From positions 1 to 53,074 of the forward strand of contig CAZRNU010000007.1 of NCBI GenBank assembly GCA_964601515.1: a DNA stretch of 53,074 nt. Direction: 5' to 3'. Below are positions 42,741-51,920 of this stretch, piece by piece. The translations under genes were made by a program, and so were the position numbers. The notes under the pieces are model-generated. The model saw only the letters and a list, made by a program, of their open reading frames with translations, was not told the origin of the DNA and made no database searches. Numbering within the stretch: position 1 is the stretch's first letter; each line of letters begins with the position of its first letter. This DNA comes from PWND01 sp964601515 (GTDB lineage: Bacteria; Bacteroidota; Bacteroidia; Bacteroidales; UBA7960).

Positions 42741-43685
42741 ATGTCTGAAAAAATCTTGAAGTACTTATTTGTTTTCTTTAGGGGCGTTGCGATGGGTGCA
42801 GCTGATATTATACCGGGTGTCTCCGGCGGAACCATTGCGCTTATAACAGGCATTTACGAAAAGCTGATATCAAGCATAAAATCAATTAATCCGGCAATCC
42901 TCAAGTATGCGCATAAAGAAGGAATACAAGCAGCCTGGAAAAAAATTAACGGTAATTTTTTAGTAGTGCTGTTTTCCGGGATACTGATAAGTATTTTCTC
43001 TCTAGCCAAAGTGATTGCATGGCTTATGGAAAACCACAAAATACTTGTATGGGCATTTTTCTTCGGGCTCATTGCCGCATCAGCCATTTACATTTGGAAA
43101 AAAATTAATGGACAGAAACTTATAAGTTTTATATTCATTGTAATAGGAGCAGCTATTAGCTACTATATAACAATAGCAACGCCTGCTACAACGCCTGAAT
43201 CATTAGTATTTACTTTCTTTGCCGGCTTAATTGCAATCTGCGCCATGATTCTTCCTGGAATTTCAGGCAGTTTTATTTTATTATTAATGGGGAAATACGA
43301 ATATATATTAAACGCAGTAAATGAGTTAAAAATTGAAGTTTTAGCAGTGTTTGCTGCAGGATGTATTGTTGGTATAATAAGTTTTGCCAATATTATATCA
43401 TGGCTTTTTAAAAAATTCCCTAATATAACTCTGGGTTTATTGACTGGATTTATGATTGGCTCATTAAATAAACTGTGGCCATGGAAGCAAGTTATTGAAA
43501 CAAGAATAAATTCAAATGAAGAAATAATTCCTCTTATTGAAAAAAGCGTATCTCCCTTTAAATATCAACAAATTGAAAATTCTGACCCATTAATACTTTC
43601 AGTAATACTTGTATCTTTCTCAGGCTTTATTCTAGTATTTTTGATAGAATATTTGGCCTCAAGGAAGTTTGACAAAATAAAATAA
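42741..43685 (+). CDS. DUF368 membrane protein (polyprenyl-phosphate transporter family)
   Basis: 314 residues with about eight membrane helices. The family marks are GVAMGAADIIPGVSGGTIALITGIYEKL (split, residues about 15-42) and the repeat-like ICAMILPGISGSFILLLMG. Members of DUF368 (PopT) have been shown to recycle undecaprenyl phosphate across the cytoplasmic membrane. The aroE gene starts 1 bp downstream. Confidence 0.9.
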   Translation: MSEKILKYLFVFFRGVAMGAADIIPGVSGGTIALITGIYEKLISSIKSINPAILKYAHKEGIQAAWKKINGNFLVVLFSGILISIFSLAKVIAWLMENHKILVWAFFFGLIAASAIYIWKKINGQKLISFIFIVIGAAISYYITIATPATTPESLVFTFFAGLIAICAMILPGISGSFILLLMGKYEYILNAVNELKIEVLAVFAAGCIVGIISFANIISWLFKKFPNITLGLLTGFMIGSLNKLWPWKQVIETRINSNEEIIPLIEKSVSPFKYQQIENSDPLILSVILVSFSGFILVFLIEYLASRKFDKIK

Positions 43686-43686
43686 A

Positions 43687-44433
43687 ATGAGAATTTTTGG
43701 TCTCATCGGAAATACCCTGACTCACTCATGGTCGAAAAAACACTTTGATGAGAAATTCAGTAATGATAATATTACTGATGCTTCCTATGAATTATTTCCA
43801 ATACCCCGCATCAATGAGGTATTTAAACTCATTTTTCAAAATAAGGATATAGTGGGTCTTAATGTTACTATTCCATATAAAGAGCAAATAATGCCTTACC
43901 TTAATGAGATATCTGAAGAGGCAAAAAAGATTGGAGCTGTAAATACTTTAAAAATAAAACATTTGGAAGATGAAATATCTATAAAAGCGTACAATACTGA
44001 CATTTACGGATTTGAAGAATCAATAAAACCTTTCTTATCTCCAACAATTAAAAAAGCTCTAATACTTGGCACCGGCGGATCTTCCAAAGCTGTTGCCTAT
44101 GTCTTTGATAAACATAAAATTGATTATACAATGGTTTCTCGCCTGAAGAAAAGTGACAAAATAATTCTATGGCATGAGATTAAAACCGAGGAATTCAAAG
44201 CATACGACATAATAGTAAACGCAACACCCATAGGCATGTATCCAAATTCCGGAGAAAAGCCAATGCTTCCTTACCATCTTCTAAATACTAAACAAATACT
44301 TTTCGACTTAATCTACAATCCCGAAAAAACTTGCTTCCTAAAGGAAGGTGAAAAAAAAGGGTGCACAATTATTAACGGGCTAGAAATGTTAAAAAAACAA
44401 GCAGAAAAATCATGGGAAATTTGGAATGAATAA
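43687..44433 (+). CDS. aroE: Shikimate dehydrogenase
   Basis: 248 residues. The shikimate-binding motif is TLTHSWS (10-16), with Lys65 in NVTIPYKEQI and Asp105 in YNTDIYGF as the catalytic pair. The NADP loop is LGTGGSSKAV and the tail has NGLEMLKKQAEKSWEIW. It reduces 3-dehydroshikimate to shikimate in aromatic amino acid synthesis. Confidence 0.95.
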   Translation: MRIFGLIGNTLTHSWSKKHFDEKFSNDNITDASYELFPIPRINEVFKLIFQNKDIVGLNVTIPYKEQIMPYLNEISEEAKKIGAVNTLKIKHLEDEISIKAYNTDIYGFEESIKPFLSPTIKKALILGTGGSSKAVAYVFDKHKIDYTMVSRLKKSDKIILWHEIKTEEFKAYDIIVNATPIGMYPNSGEKPMLPYHLLNTKQILFDLIYNPEKTCFLKEGEKKGCTIINGLEMLKKQAEKSWEIWNE

Positions 44434-44477
44434 ATAAAACTACAAAAAACATCAATAAATATTAAACAATTACATCA

Positions 44478-46148
44478 ATGATAATTCTTAAAAAATTCTT
44501 TACAATATCATTATTCGCTTTTATTTTTCATTTAAGCGTCGAATCACAAATTCCAACCAATTATTATAGTGGAACTGAAACAATTAACGGGCAAGAGTTA
44601 AAAACAGCCTTATTTTATATCATAAAAGACCACAATGCTTTGTCTTATGCAGATCTTTGGTCAGCATTTTATGATACAGACAGAAAGCCTAATGGCAAAG
44701 TATGGGATATGTATTCTGACAAACCGGGACAAACTCCTCCGTACGAATACACTTTCTTTTCAGACCAATGCGGCAATTATAATTCTGAAAATGACTGCTA
44801 TAACAGAGAACATAGCTTCCCGAAAAGCTGGTTTAATGATGGATATCCAATGTATACAGATATGTTTCATCTGGTTCCGACTGACGGTTATGTAAATGGC
44901 AAAAGATCAAATTATCCTTATGGAAGAGTTGGAACTGCAACATGGACATCTCTTAATGGAAGTAAGCTTGGGAATAGTAACTTTCCCGGCTATACAGGGG
45001 TAGTATTCGAACCAATAGATGCTTACAAAGGTGATTTTGCCCGTGCATATTTTTATATGGTAACAAGATATCAAGATAAAGTTTCAAATTGGAATTCAGC
45101 AATGCTAAATCACACATCATATCCGGCATTTACTTCTTGGGCCTTAGACCTTCTCATGCAGTGGCACGAGCAAGATCCTGTAAGCCAAAAAGAAATAGAT
45201 CGCAATAATGCCATATATTATGATTATCAAGGCAATAGAAATCCATTTATCGATAATCCAACTTTTGCACAAAGAATCTGGGGCACTTTAGATGAAATTC
45301 TAATATTCTCTTCACAGCCAATTTTAAGTGCAGTGCCGGGGAATTTATACAGCTATTCTATCACAACTCAATTAACATCCAAAAATAAATCTGCAATTAA
45401 CATTACTTGCGAAGAACAACCGGCCTGGTTAACGTTTGAATCGACCGGAAACGGAACAGCATTATTGCATGGCACCCCTGAGATATCTGATATCGGTATT
45501 AGTGACGTGATTCTAAAAGCAACTTATTTGGAACAAACTGTTTATCAATCATTTTCTATTGAAGTTACTGAAACAGAAATTAACTACCCTCCTGTTTTTG
45601 GCGATATTTATTTCACACCCACAGCGCCGCATGATTACGAAAGTGTAACTGTTTATGCTGAAATTACAGACCCTAATGCAGACCCAATAGAAGCTGAATT
45701 AAAATGGGGTACGAGTTCAACTGTTCTCAACAACACCCTTTTAATGACAAAGTCGGAAGATATTTTCTCGGCAACAATTCCTCCCAATAGCAATGGGACA
45801 ACAGTGTATTTTAAAATTATTGCTTCAGACGATAACGATGGAGAAAGCCAATCAAGCATATATAATTACGCTGTAACCACTACAGCAATTGAGGAGCACC
45901 AAAACTGTATATCAAGCATTTATGCACATAGTTCAAATAATAATAGAACTATAAGCATTTACAACAATTGTTTTGCAATTCACAATGTAAAACTTTATTC
46001 TTTAGCAGGTCAGCTATTATATATCAAGGAAGTTGAAGGATATAATAATCCGACAGTAATAGAAATCCCCACACTAAAAACGGGATTGTATTTTTTGAAA
46101 ATAAACAATAACACTTATACGAAAACGATAAAGATTTTAATCAAATAG
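44478..46148 (+). CDS. Secreted endonuclease I-family nuclease with T9SS sorting domain
   Basis: 556 residues. Signal peptide (1-23), an endonuclease I (EndA/NucM) domain of about 250 residues with the catalytic segment YNREHSFPKSWF (108-119), two immunoglobulin-like beta domains, and a T9SS type A sorting domain over the last 75 residues (ending LKTGLYFLKINNNTYTKTIK, KILIK). It should degrade extracellular DNA or RNA for nutrients or biofilm release. Confidence 0.92.
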   Translation: MIILKKFFTISLFAFIFHLSVESQIPTNYYSGTETINGQELKTALFYIIKDHNALSYADLWSAFYDTDRKPNGKVWDMYSDKPGQTPPYEYTFFSDQCGNYNSENDCYNREHSFPKSWFNDGYPMYTDMFHLVPTDGYVNGKRSNYPYGRVGTATWTSLNGSKLGNSNFPGYTGVVFEPIDAYKGDFARAYFYMVTRYQDKVSNWNSAMLNHTSYPAFTSWALDLLMQWHEQDPVSQKEIDRNNAIYYDYQGNRNPFIDNPTFAQRIWGTLDEILIFSSQPILSAVPGNLYSYSITTQLTSKNKSAINITCEEQPAWLTFESTGNGTALLHGTPEISDIGISDVILKATYLEQTVYQSFSIEVTETEINYPPVFGDIYFTPTAPHDYESVTVYAEITDPNADPIEAELKWGTSSTVLNNTLLMTKSEDIFSATIPPNSNGTTVYFKIIASDDNDGESQSSIYNYAVTTTAIEEHQNCISSIYAHSSNNNRTISIYNNCFAIHNVKLYSLAGQLLYIKEVEGYNNPTVIEIPTLKTGLYFLKINNNTYTKTIKILIK

Positions 46149-46155
46149 TTTAAAG

Positions 46156-46695
46156 CTAAAATTGTTTCCTGTTGGTACTTGAAAGATTTTTTCCTCTTCT
46201 ATTATATACAAATACTAATAAAACAGTAAAAACAACACCTCCTATAAACCCATTTATTGGCTTAATATCGGGATTTTCAGGAGGGTGGATAAACATTCTG
46301 TAAAGTCCAAACAAAATTAGATAAATACCTACCATCAGCAATAAAGAAAAAAGAATTTTATCAAACATTTTCTCTAATGCGGTTTCAGGCTCAGGCTTTT
46401 TCCTGACGTATCTAACCCATCTTTTCTGACCCGTTGGTGGAGATTTTGTTTCAGCCGGTCTGTAATATACTTTTGTAATCACAATCCCGTTTTTTAGCCT
46501 TAAATCATATTGTCGCTTTTTTATCGGGTCGGTAAGTATTTGATGAGCCTCGTTGAGTTTTTGAAACTTCTCTTTTGAGCTTTGATCTTTATTTATATCG
46601 GGGTGGCATTCTTTGGCTTTTTTCCTGAATGCTTTTCTAATCTGATCAACAGAAGCATCTTTGCTAACCTCTAATATCTGATAATAATTTGCCAA
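46156..46695 (-). CDS. DnaJ-domain membrane protein
   Basis: About 179 residues. A J domain at the N-terminus (ANYYQILEVSKDASVDQIRKA-type, split) has the HPD triad in KECHPDINKD. It is followed by a basic linker, two membrane helices (about residues 115-135 and 150-170) and a basic tail. There is no ATG: the frame offers TTG at 46695 (start just before the J domain, as usual) or TTG at 46722. It likely recruits DnaK to the membrane. dnaK lies 5 kb away. Confidence 0.82.
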   Translation of the reverse strand: MANYYQILEVSKDASVDQIRKAFRKKAKECHPDINKDQSSKEKFQKLNEAHQILTDPIKKRQYDLRLKNGIVITKVYYRPAETKSPPTGQKRWVRYVRKKPEPETALEKMFDKILFSLLLMVGIYLILFGLYRMFIHPPENPDIKPINGFIGGVVFTVLLVFVYNRRGKNLSSTNRKQF

Positions 46696-46725
46696 TCTAT
46701 AGCTCTTTAAATACTGACACAAATT

Positions 46726-47997
46726 TTATTTAGTGAGATCAACTTGCATATGCAACTCTGTAGGATATTGAAAAACTTTAAGATCAAAGAATGGAATAAC
46801 TGCAAAAATATGATCAAAAATATCTGCTTGGATGTTTTCGAAATTTTTCCAAACAATATCATTTGTAAAAGCGTATATCTGAAGAGGAATACCTTTTTCA
46901 TCAGGTTGCAATTGCCGAACCATAAACACCAATTCTTTATGAATTTTCGGATGCCCAGCAAGGTAGTTTTCAATATATGCTCTGAAAGTGCCTAGATTTG
47001 TTAATCGCCTTCCATTAACGGGGTTTGAAACATCGACATTATTAGTCTTATTATACTCTTCTATTTCTGCCTTCTTCGACACTATATAATCTTTCAAATA
47101 ATGTATTTTGCTATACTTTTCAATCATCTCATCATCGCAAAACCTTACAGTTTTCAGATCAACATACACAGAACGCATTATTCTTCTGCCGCCGGTCTGA
47201 ACCATACCTCTCCAGTTTTTAAAAGAGTCACTAACTAAAGCATAAGTTGGTATGGTTGTAATTGTTCTATCAAAATTTTGAATTCTGACGGTATGCAAAG
47301 AAATATCAATTACATCTCCGTCGGCGCCGTATTTAGGCATTTCAATCCAGTCGCCAATTTGAACAAGATTATTAGAAGTGACCTGAACCCCTCCAACAAA
47401 ATTTAAAATGGTGTCTTTAAAAACCAACATCAGGATAGCTGTAGCTGCGCCCAATCCTGTAAGAAGATACACAGGAGATCTATCCAATATTAATGACAAA
47501 ACCAAAATTGCTGCAATAATCCCAAGAATAATTTTCAACCCTTGAATATATCCTGAAATCGGTCGCGATTTTGACACTTCAAAAGAATCATAAACTCCTT
47601 TAACAACATCCAGAAATGAATATATAACTATTAATCCGAAGATTACAATATAAATGTTAGTCGCAATAAATGTTTTATCTACAATTACCGGATATTCCGA
47701 CATAAGCGCGGGCCCTATCCAATAAATTACAAAAACCGGAGCTAAATGGGATAATTTCAAAATAAGTCTTTTCTCTAAAATATTCTTACTCCACACACTT
47801 GGTTTCTTCCCAAGCATTTTCCTTACAAAGACAAGTATGACATTTTTCGCTATCCAATTAACTAAAAAACACAGAATAAAAAGAGTAATTACAAAAAGAA
47901 TTGCTTTTGCATTATATACTCCAATATCTGACAATCCAATTTTCTCAAGTAATTGTTGAAGTATCTTCCCAAAGCCTAAAATATCCATTACAATCAT
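46726..47997 (-). CDS. MscS-family mechanosensitive channel (YbdG-like)
   Basis: 423 residues from the ATG at 47997; an upstream TTG at 48036 is less likely. Five hydrophobic segments precede the MscS pore helix and beta domain: LLTGLGAATAILMLVFKDTI, then NFVGGVQVTSNNLVQIGDWIEM. The long C-terminus resembles YbdG/YnaI-type channels. It should release solutes during osmotic downshock. Confidence 0.92.
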   Translation of the reverse strand: MIVMDILGFGKILQQLLEKIGLSDIGVYNAKAILFVITLFILCFLVNWIAKNVILVFVRKMLGKKPSVWSKNILEKRLILKLSHLAPVFVIYWIGPALMSEYPVIVDKTFIATNIYIVIFGLIVIYSFLDVVKGVYDSFEVSKSRPISGYIQGLKIILGIIAAILVLSLILDRSPVYLLTGLGAATAILMLVFKDTILNFVGGVQVTSNNLVQIGDWIEMPKYGADGDVIDISLHTVRIQNFDRTITTIPTYALVSDSFKNWRGMVQTGGRRIMRSVYVDLKTVRFCDDEMIEKYSKIHYLKDYIVSKKAEIEEYNKTNNVDVSNPVNGRRLTNLGTFRAYIENYLAGHPKIHKELVFMVRQLQPDEKGIPLQIYAFTNDIVWKNFENIQADIFDHIFAVIPFFDLKVFQYPTELHMQVDLTK

Positions 47998-48147
47998 TTT
48001 GTTTAGTTTAAAGTTTTTTAAAACGCTAAGATACAAAGAGAAAAGTAAATAAAAAAATAAAGAGGCCAGGATTGGTGCACGTAATCGAGGAAATCATTAC
48101 CTAAAAACATTTTTTTACATTCTTTTTTAGAAAAACTCTTAAAAACA

Positions 48148-48179
48148 TTTGTAATATAAAAATATTTTACCGAATTTTG
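48148..48179 (+). promoter_or_regulatory. Promoter for rpmB
   Basis: TTTG (48148-48151), a 20-bp spacer, then GAATTTTG (48172-48179), one base from TAnnTTTG. The start codon is 50 bases downstream. Confidence 0.6.
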
Positions 48180-48228
48180 CACTCCTTAAAAAGAAGTAGT
48201 TATTATTCATCATATAATTGAATTAGAA

Positions 48229-48465
48229 ATGTCAAAAGTTTGTCAGATATTAGGGAAAAAAACGATCTCCGGGAATAATGTTTCACACTCAAACATTAAG
48301 ACAAAAAGGAAATTTAAGCCTAACTTACATACTAAAAGGTTTTTTATTCCCGAAGAAGGTCAATGGATTACATTGAAAGTTTCGGCTAAAGGTATTCGCC
48401 ACATAAACAAAAAAGGCATTACAGCATGCCTCGTTGATGCATTTGAAAAAGGGAACATTAAATAA
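48229..48465 (+). CDS. rpmB: 50S ribosomal protein L28
   Basis: 78 residues, typical L28: MSKVCQILGKKTISGNNVSHS, the basic TKRKFKPNLHTKRF and KVSAKGIRHINKKG. In many bacteria rpmG (L33) follows directly; here a terminator follows instead, so rpmB is a single-gene unit. Confidence 0.96.
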   Translation: MSKVCQILGKKTISGNNVSHSNIKTKRKFKPNLHTKRFFIPEEGQWITLKVSAKGIRHINKKGITACLVDAFEKGNIK

Positions 48466-48487
48466 GCAGGAATTTTTGTCAAGATCT

Positions 48488-48519
48488 AAAGGTTGTCATA
48501 ATTGGCAACCTTTTTTTTA
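48488..48519 (+). terminator. Rho-independent terminator after rpmB
   Basis: Stem AAAGGTTG / CAACCTTT with a 10-base loop, followed by a run of T, 23 bases after the rpmB stop. It is the only textbook terminator I find in the window. Confidence 0.85.
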
Positions 48520-48563
48520 TATTGCAAACAAATTACCTGACAATACAATAAATTTTACTGCAA

Positions 48564-48595
48564 TTTGTTATTCTTTTTGTAACCTCTTACTTTTA
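48564..48595 (+). promoter_or_regulatory. Promoter for the receptor operon
   Basis: TTTG (48564-48567), a 20-bp spacer, then TACTTTTA (48588-48595), one mismatch from TAnnTTTG, 26 bases before the ATG. Confidence 0.5.
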
Positions 48596-48621
48596 CAAGC
48601 TTAAACACATCTTTTTAGCTA

Positions 48622-49281
48622 ATGAGAAAAACGATATCCGGAATATTTATCACAGCTGCAATTATTCTCCTTTCGATTTTTCTGATGTCATCTTCAGATA
48701 GGGATCCAAGGCCAAGCAGGCAAGTTGTTCAACTATCCGGGCTTATTGTCACAGGAGACAGTCTCAAACCGGTTTCTTTTGCAACAATTTGGGTTAAAAA
48801 CACCAGAAGAGGAACCGTGTCTGACTATTACGGCTTTTTCAATATTGCAGTCAGAGAACTCGACACTCTTAGATTTTCAGCGGTCGGGTATGATGAAGTT
48901 TTATATGTAATTCCTGATACTCTTACCTCCATAAGATATTCGGTAATTCAAGTTATGACTCAAGACACAATTGTTTTACCTGAAACCGTTATTTACCCTT
49001 GGCCCTCACGAGAGCAGTTTCGAAGAGCATTTCTAACAGTAGATGTCCCGGAAGATGATTATGAAAGAGCTATGAGGAATTTAGCCCGCGCGGAAATGAA
49101 AGAGCGATTGGAGAATATGGCACTTGATGGAGCAGGCAATTTCAGAAATTACATGAATCAACAATATCAACAATTATATTATGCAGGTCAAATGCCTCCT
49201 ATGCGTATTTTTGACCCATTGGCTTGGGCTGAGTTTTTTAAAGCTTGGAAAGAAGGAAAATTTAAGCGCAGTAATGATTAA
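48622..49281 (+). CDS. CarboxypepD-reg-like domain protein, exported
   Basis: 219 residues with an N-terminal signal/anchor (about 1-22) and one CarboxypepD-reg-like beta domain at about 37-115 (LSGLIVTGDSLKPVSFATIWV, TVSDYYGFFNIAV, LRFSAVGYDEV). The last 100 residues are polar and helical and I do not recognise them. It is 5 bp upstream of a TonB-dependent receptor that begins with the same kind of domain, so the pair may assemble in the outer membrane. Confidence 0.85.
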   Translation: MRKTISGIFITAAIILLSIFLMSSSDRDPRPSRQVVQLSGLIVTGDSLKPVSFATIWVKNTRRGTVSDYYGFFNIAVRELDTLRFSAVGYDEVLYVIPDTLTSIRYSVIQVMTQDTIVLPETVIYPWPSREQFRRAFLTVDVPEDDYERAMRNLARAEMKERLENMALDGAGNFRNYMNQQYQQLYYAGQMPPMRIFDPLAWAEFFKAWKEGKFKRSND

Positions 49282-49286
49282 TTAAT

Positions 49287-51749
49287 ATGTTTAACCAAAT
49301 TAAAAGAATTTTATTTTCAATAATTACTTTGTGTTTTGTTGCATTTTTTACACAAAACACTTTCTCACAAAATGCAACTATACAAGGCATTATTGTTGGC
49401 GAAAGTAATACCCCTTTGGAATCTGTAAACATAGCAGTAAAGGGAACAACCTCCGGAGCTACCAGCAATAAAGATGGATTTTACTCTATCTTAATTAATG
49501 TGGGACCAAATATTACACTTATTTTTTCTAGCCTTGGTTATCAGACAATAGAGAAAAGCTTTATTCTAGAAGAAAATGAAGTAAAGATTCTTGATATTGA
49601 ATTACTGCCTTCAGCAACAATTTTGCCTGAAGTAGAAATCACAGAGAAGCAGATTATGTCGTCGGATTTGGTGAGGCTTGACCCAAAGCATACACAATTC
49701 ATACCGGGCCCTTCGAGTGGCGTTGAGAATATAATTAAAACCATGCCGGGTGTATCTTCTTCAAGCGAACTCTCTTCACAATATTCGGTAAGAGGTGGAA
49801 ATTTTGACGAAAATCTTGTTTATGTTAATGGAATTGAAATTTATAGGCCATTCCTTGTCAGATCAGGCCAACAAGAAGGCTTAAGCTTCATTAATTCTGA
49901 ACTTGTTTCTTCAATTACATTTTCAGCCGGAGGCTTCAATTCTGAATATGGTGATAAAATGTCATCTGTTTTAGATATACATTACAAGCAGCCAAAAGAA
50001 TTTGCAGGTTCTGCATCTGTAAGTTTACTTGAAGGCTCAGTGCATCTTGAAGGAGACCTTGCAAATAATAAAGCATATTACTTATTCGGATTCAGGCATA
50101 AATCAAATCAATACCTTCTTGGAACCTTCGACACAAAAGGAGATTACAAGCCATCATTTACAGATGTTCAGGCTTTGCTGAATTGGAGTTTCAAAGAAGA
50201 TTGGGACATTACTTTCCTAGGCAACTATTCACGCAATAATTATCAATTTATTCCGGAAGTGCAGAAAACCAGATTTGGATACATTACTGACGTAAGAGAG
50301 CTTACAGTTTATTTCGAAGGGCAAGAAGTTGACAGATTTACGACTAGCTTAGGAGCATTGTCATTGCAATACAAACCTCACCATGACCTTAAACTTCAGT
50401 TTATTTCATCATTATTCCAATCTGACGAAAAAGAAACTTTTGATATACTTGGACAATATTGGATACAGGAAATTCAAACTGATTTTGGCCAGGATGATTT
50501 TGGCCAACCAACCGGACGGTCATTGGGAGTAGGAACTTTTCATAATCATGCAAGGAATTACTTAAATGCAATAGTTTGGAATGCAGAACATAAAGGAATA
50601 TACATACATGATAACAACATTGTTAAATGGGGTGTGAAATATCAATTTGAAGATATTTATGACAGACTAAATGAATGGACAATGCTGGACTCTGCCGGCT
50701 ATTCACTTCCTCAAGCACCACAGAATTTTATTATTTTGCATGAAAGTATAAACAGTAACATAAACTTAATTTCTTCTCGATTTTCAGGCTTTTTACAAAC
50801 AACATCTGAATTAGAACGCGATCATGGAAGATTCTTATTTACAGCAGGGCTAAGAGGAAATTACTGGAATTATTCCAATCAGTTTGTTCTTAGTCCACGA
50901 ATGACTGTTTTATACAAGCCATTGTGGGCTCCAAAATTTACATTCAGAGCTTCCGGCGGACATTTTAGTCAGCCTGCATTTTACAGAGAGCTTCGCGATT
51001 TAGAAGGAAACCTCAATTCAAATATTAAAGCTCAAGAATCGTGGCATATAGTTTTAGGATCTGAATATATCTTTTCTGCATGGGATAGACCATTTAAATA
51101 CACAACTGAAGTATATTACAAAATCCTAAAAAATCTTATCCCATATGAAATAGACAATGTAAGAATTAGATATCACGCAGAGAATTCAGGCAAAGGTTAT
51201 GCAGCAGGATTAGACATGAGAATTAACGGTGAATTTGTACCCGGTATAGAATCATGGGCAAGTTTTTCATATATGAAAACTGAAGAAATTATTTCCGGTT
51301 ATGCTTACATTGACTCACTTGGAAATTCTGTAAACCTCGGATATATACCCCGCCCTACCGACCAAAGGTTAAGCTTTAACCTTTTCTTCCAGGACTTTCT
51401 GCCAAGAAATCCAAATTACAAAGTTCATTTAGGGTTGATTTACGCTACAGGTCTACCATTTGGGCCACCAAACTCTGTTCAGTATAAAAATGCGCTTCGC
51501 ATGCCTTCATACAGAAGAGTTGACATCGGATTTTCAAGACAATTAATTGGTCCCGAATCGAAGTTTACTGAATCTAATCCACTAAAATATCTAAAATCTT
51601 CATGGATATCACTTGAAGTTTTTAATTTGTTCGGTATTAATAATACTATATCATACATGTGGGTTAAGGATTTTGATAATAGATACATGGCAATCCCTAA
51701 TTATTTAACTACAAGGCTGATTAATCTAAAACTTCTGACATATTTCTAG
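49287..51749 (+). CDS. TonB-dependent outer-membrane receptor
   Basis: 820 residues: signal peptide (1-28), CarboxypepD-reg-like domain (about 30-115), plug domain with SSQYSVRGGNFDENLVYVNG and EIYRP, then a beta-barrel of about 600 residues ending in LKLLTYF (terminal aromatic). The lack of a SusD partner argues against a classical Sus polysaccharide system. The substrate is unknown. Confidence 0.92.
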   Translation: MFNQIKRILFSIITLCFVAFFTQNTFSQNATIQGIIVGESNTPLESVNIAVKGTTSGATSNKDGFYSILINVGPNITLIFSSLGYQTIEKSFILEENEVKILDIELLPSATILPEVEITEKQIMSSDLVRLDPKHTQFIPGPSSGVENIIKTMPGVSSSSELSSQYSVRGGNFDENLVYVNGIEIYRPFLVRSGQQEGLSFINSELVSSITFSAGGFNSEYGDKMSSVLDIHYKQPKEFAGSASVSLLEGSVHLEGDLANNKAYYLFGFRHKSNQYLLGTFDTKGDYKPSFTDVQALLNWSFKEDWDITFLGNYSRNNYQFIPEVQKTRFGYITDVRELTVYFEGQEVDRFTTSLGALSLQYKPHHDLKLQFISSLFQSDEKETFDILGQYWIQEIQTDFGQDDFGQPTGRSLGVGTFHNHARNYLNAIVWNAEHKGIYIHDNNIVKWGVKYQFEDIYDRLNEWTMLDSAGYSLPQAPQNFIILHESINSNINLISSRFSGFLQTTSELERDHGRFLFTAGLRGNYWNYSNQFVLSPRMTVLYKPLWAPKFTFRASGGHFSQPAFYRELRDLEGNLNSNIKAQESWHIVLGSEYIFSAWDRPFKYTTEVYYKILKNLIPYEIDNVRIRYHAENSGKGYAAGLDMRINGEFVPGIESWASFSYMKTEEIISGYAYIDSLGNSVNLGYIPRPTDQRLSFNLFFQDFLPRNPNYKVHLGLIYATGLPFGPPNSVQYKNALRMPSYRRVDIGFSRQLIGPESKFTESNPLKYLKSSWISLEVFNLFGINNTISYMWVKDFDNRYMAIPNYLTTRLINLKLLTYF

Positions 51750-51812
51750 CCCTGACTTTTTGTCACCTAAAAGCTTCTATTATTTTTCATACTGCCAAAT
51801 ACACATTTCATT

Positions 51813-51860
51813 ATTGCAAAATCCTGACATAATTGCAATAATAATCTTGATTTTTGCAAT
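51813..51860. promoter_or_regulatory. TTGCAA repeats upstream of dnaK (candidate regulatory site)
   Basis: Three TTGCAA units: ATTGCAAAA (51813-51821), then ATTGCAA (51832-51838) and TTGCAAT (51854-51860), the last two forming an inverted pair. No CIRCE element and no clear TAnnTTTG box is present. Binding by a heat-shock regulator is speculative. Confidence 0.3.
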
Positions 51861-51920
51861 GGCATAATCATTGAATGCAAAATAGCAAACAATGAATACT
51901 CACATAAAAACATCATAAAA

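Noticed and set aside
51750..51920. CIRCE operator upstream of dnaK
   Set aside because: The TTAGCACTC-N9-GAGTGCTAA pattern is absent; only the TTGCAA repeats are seen.
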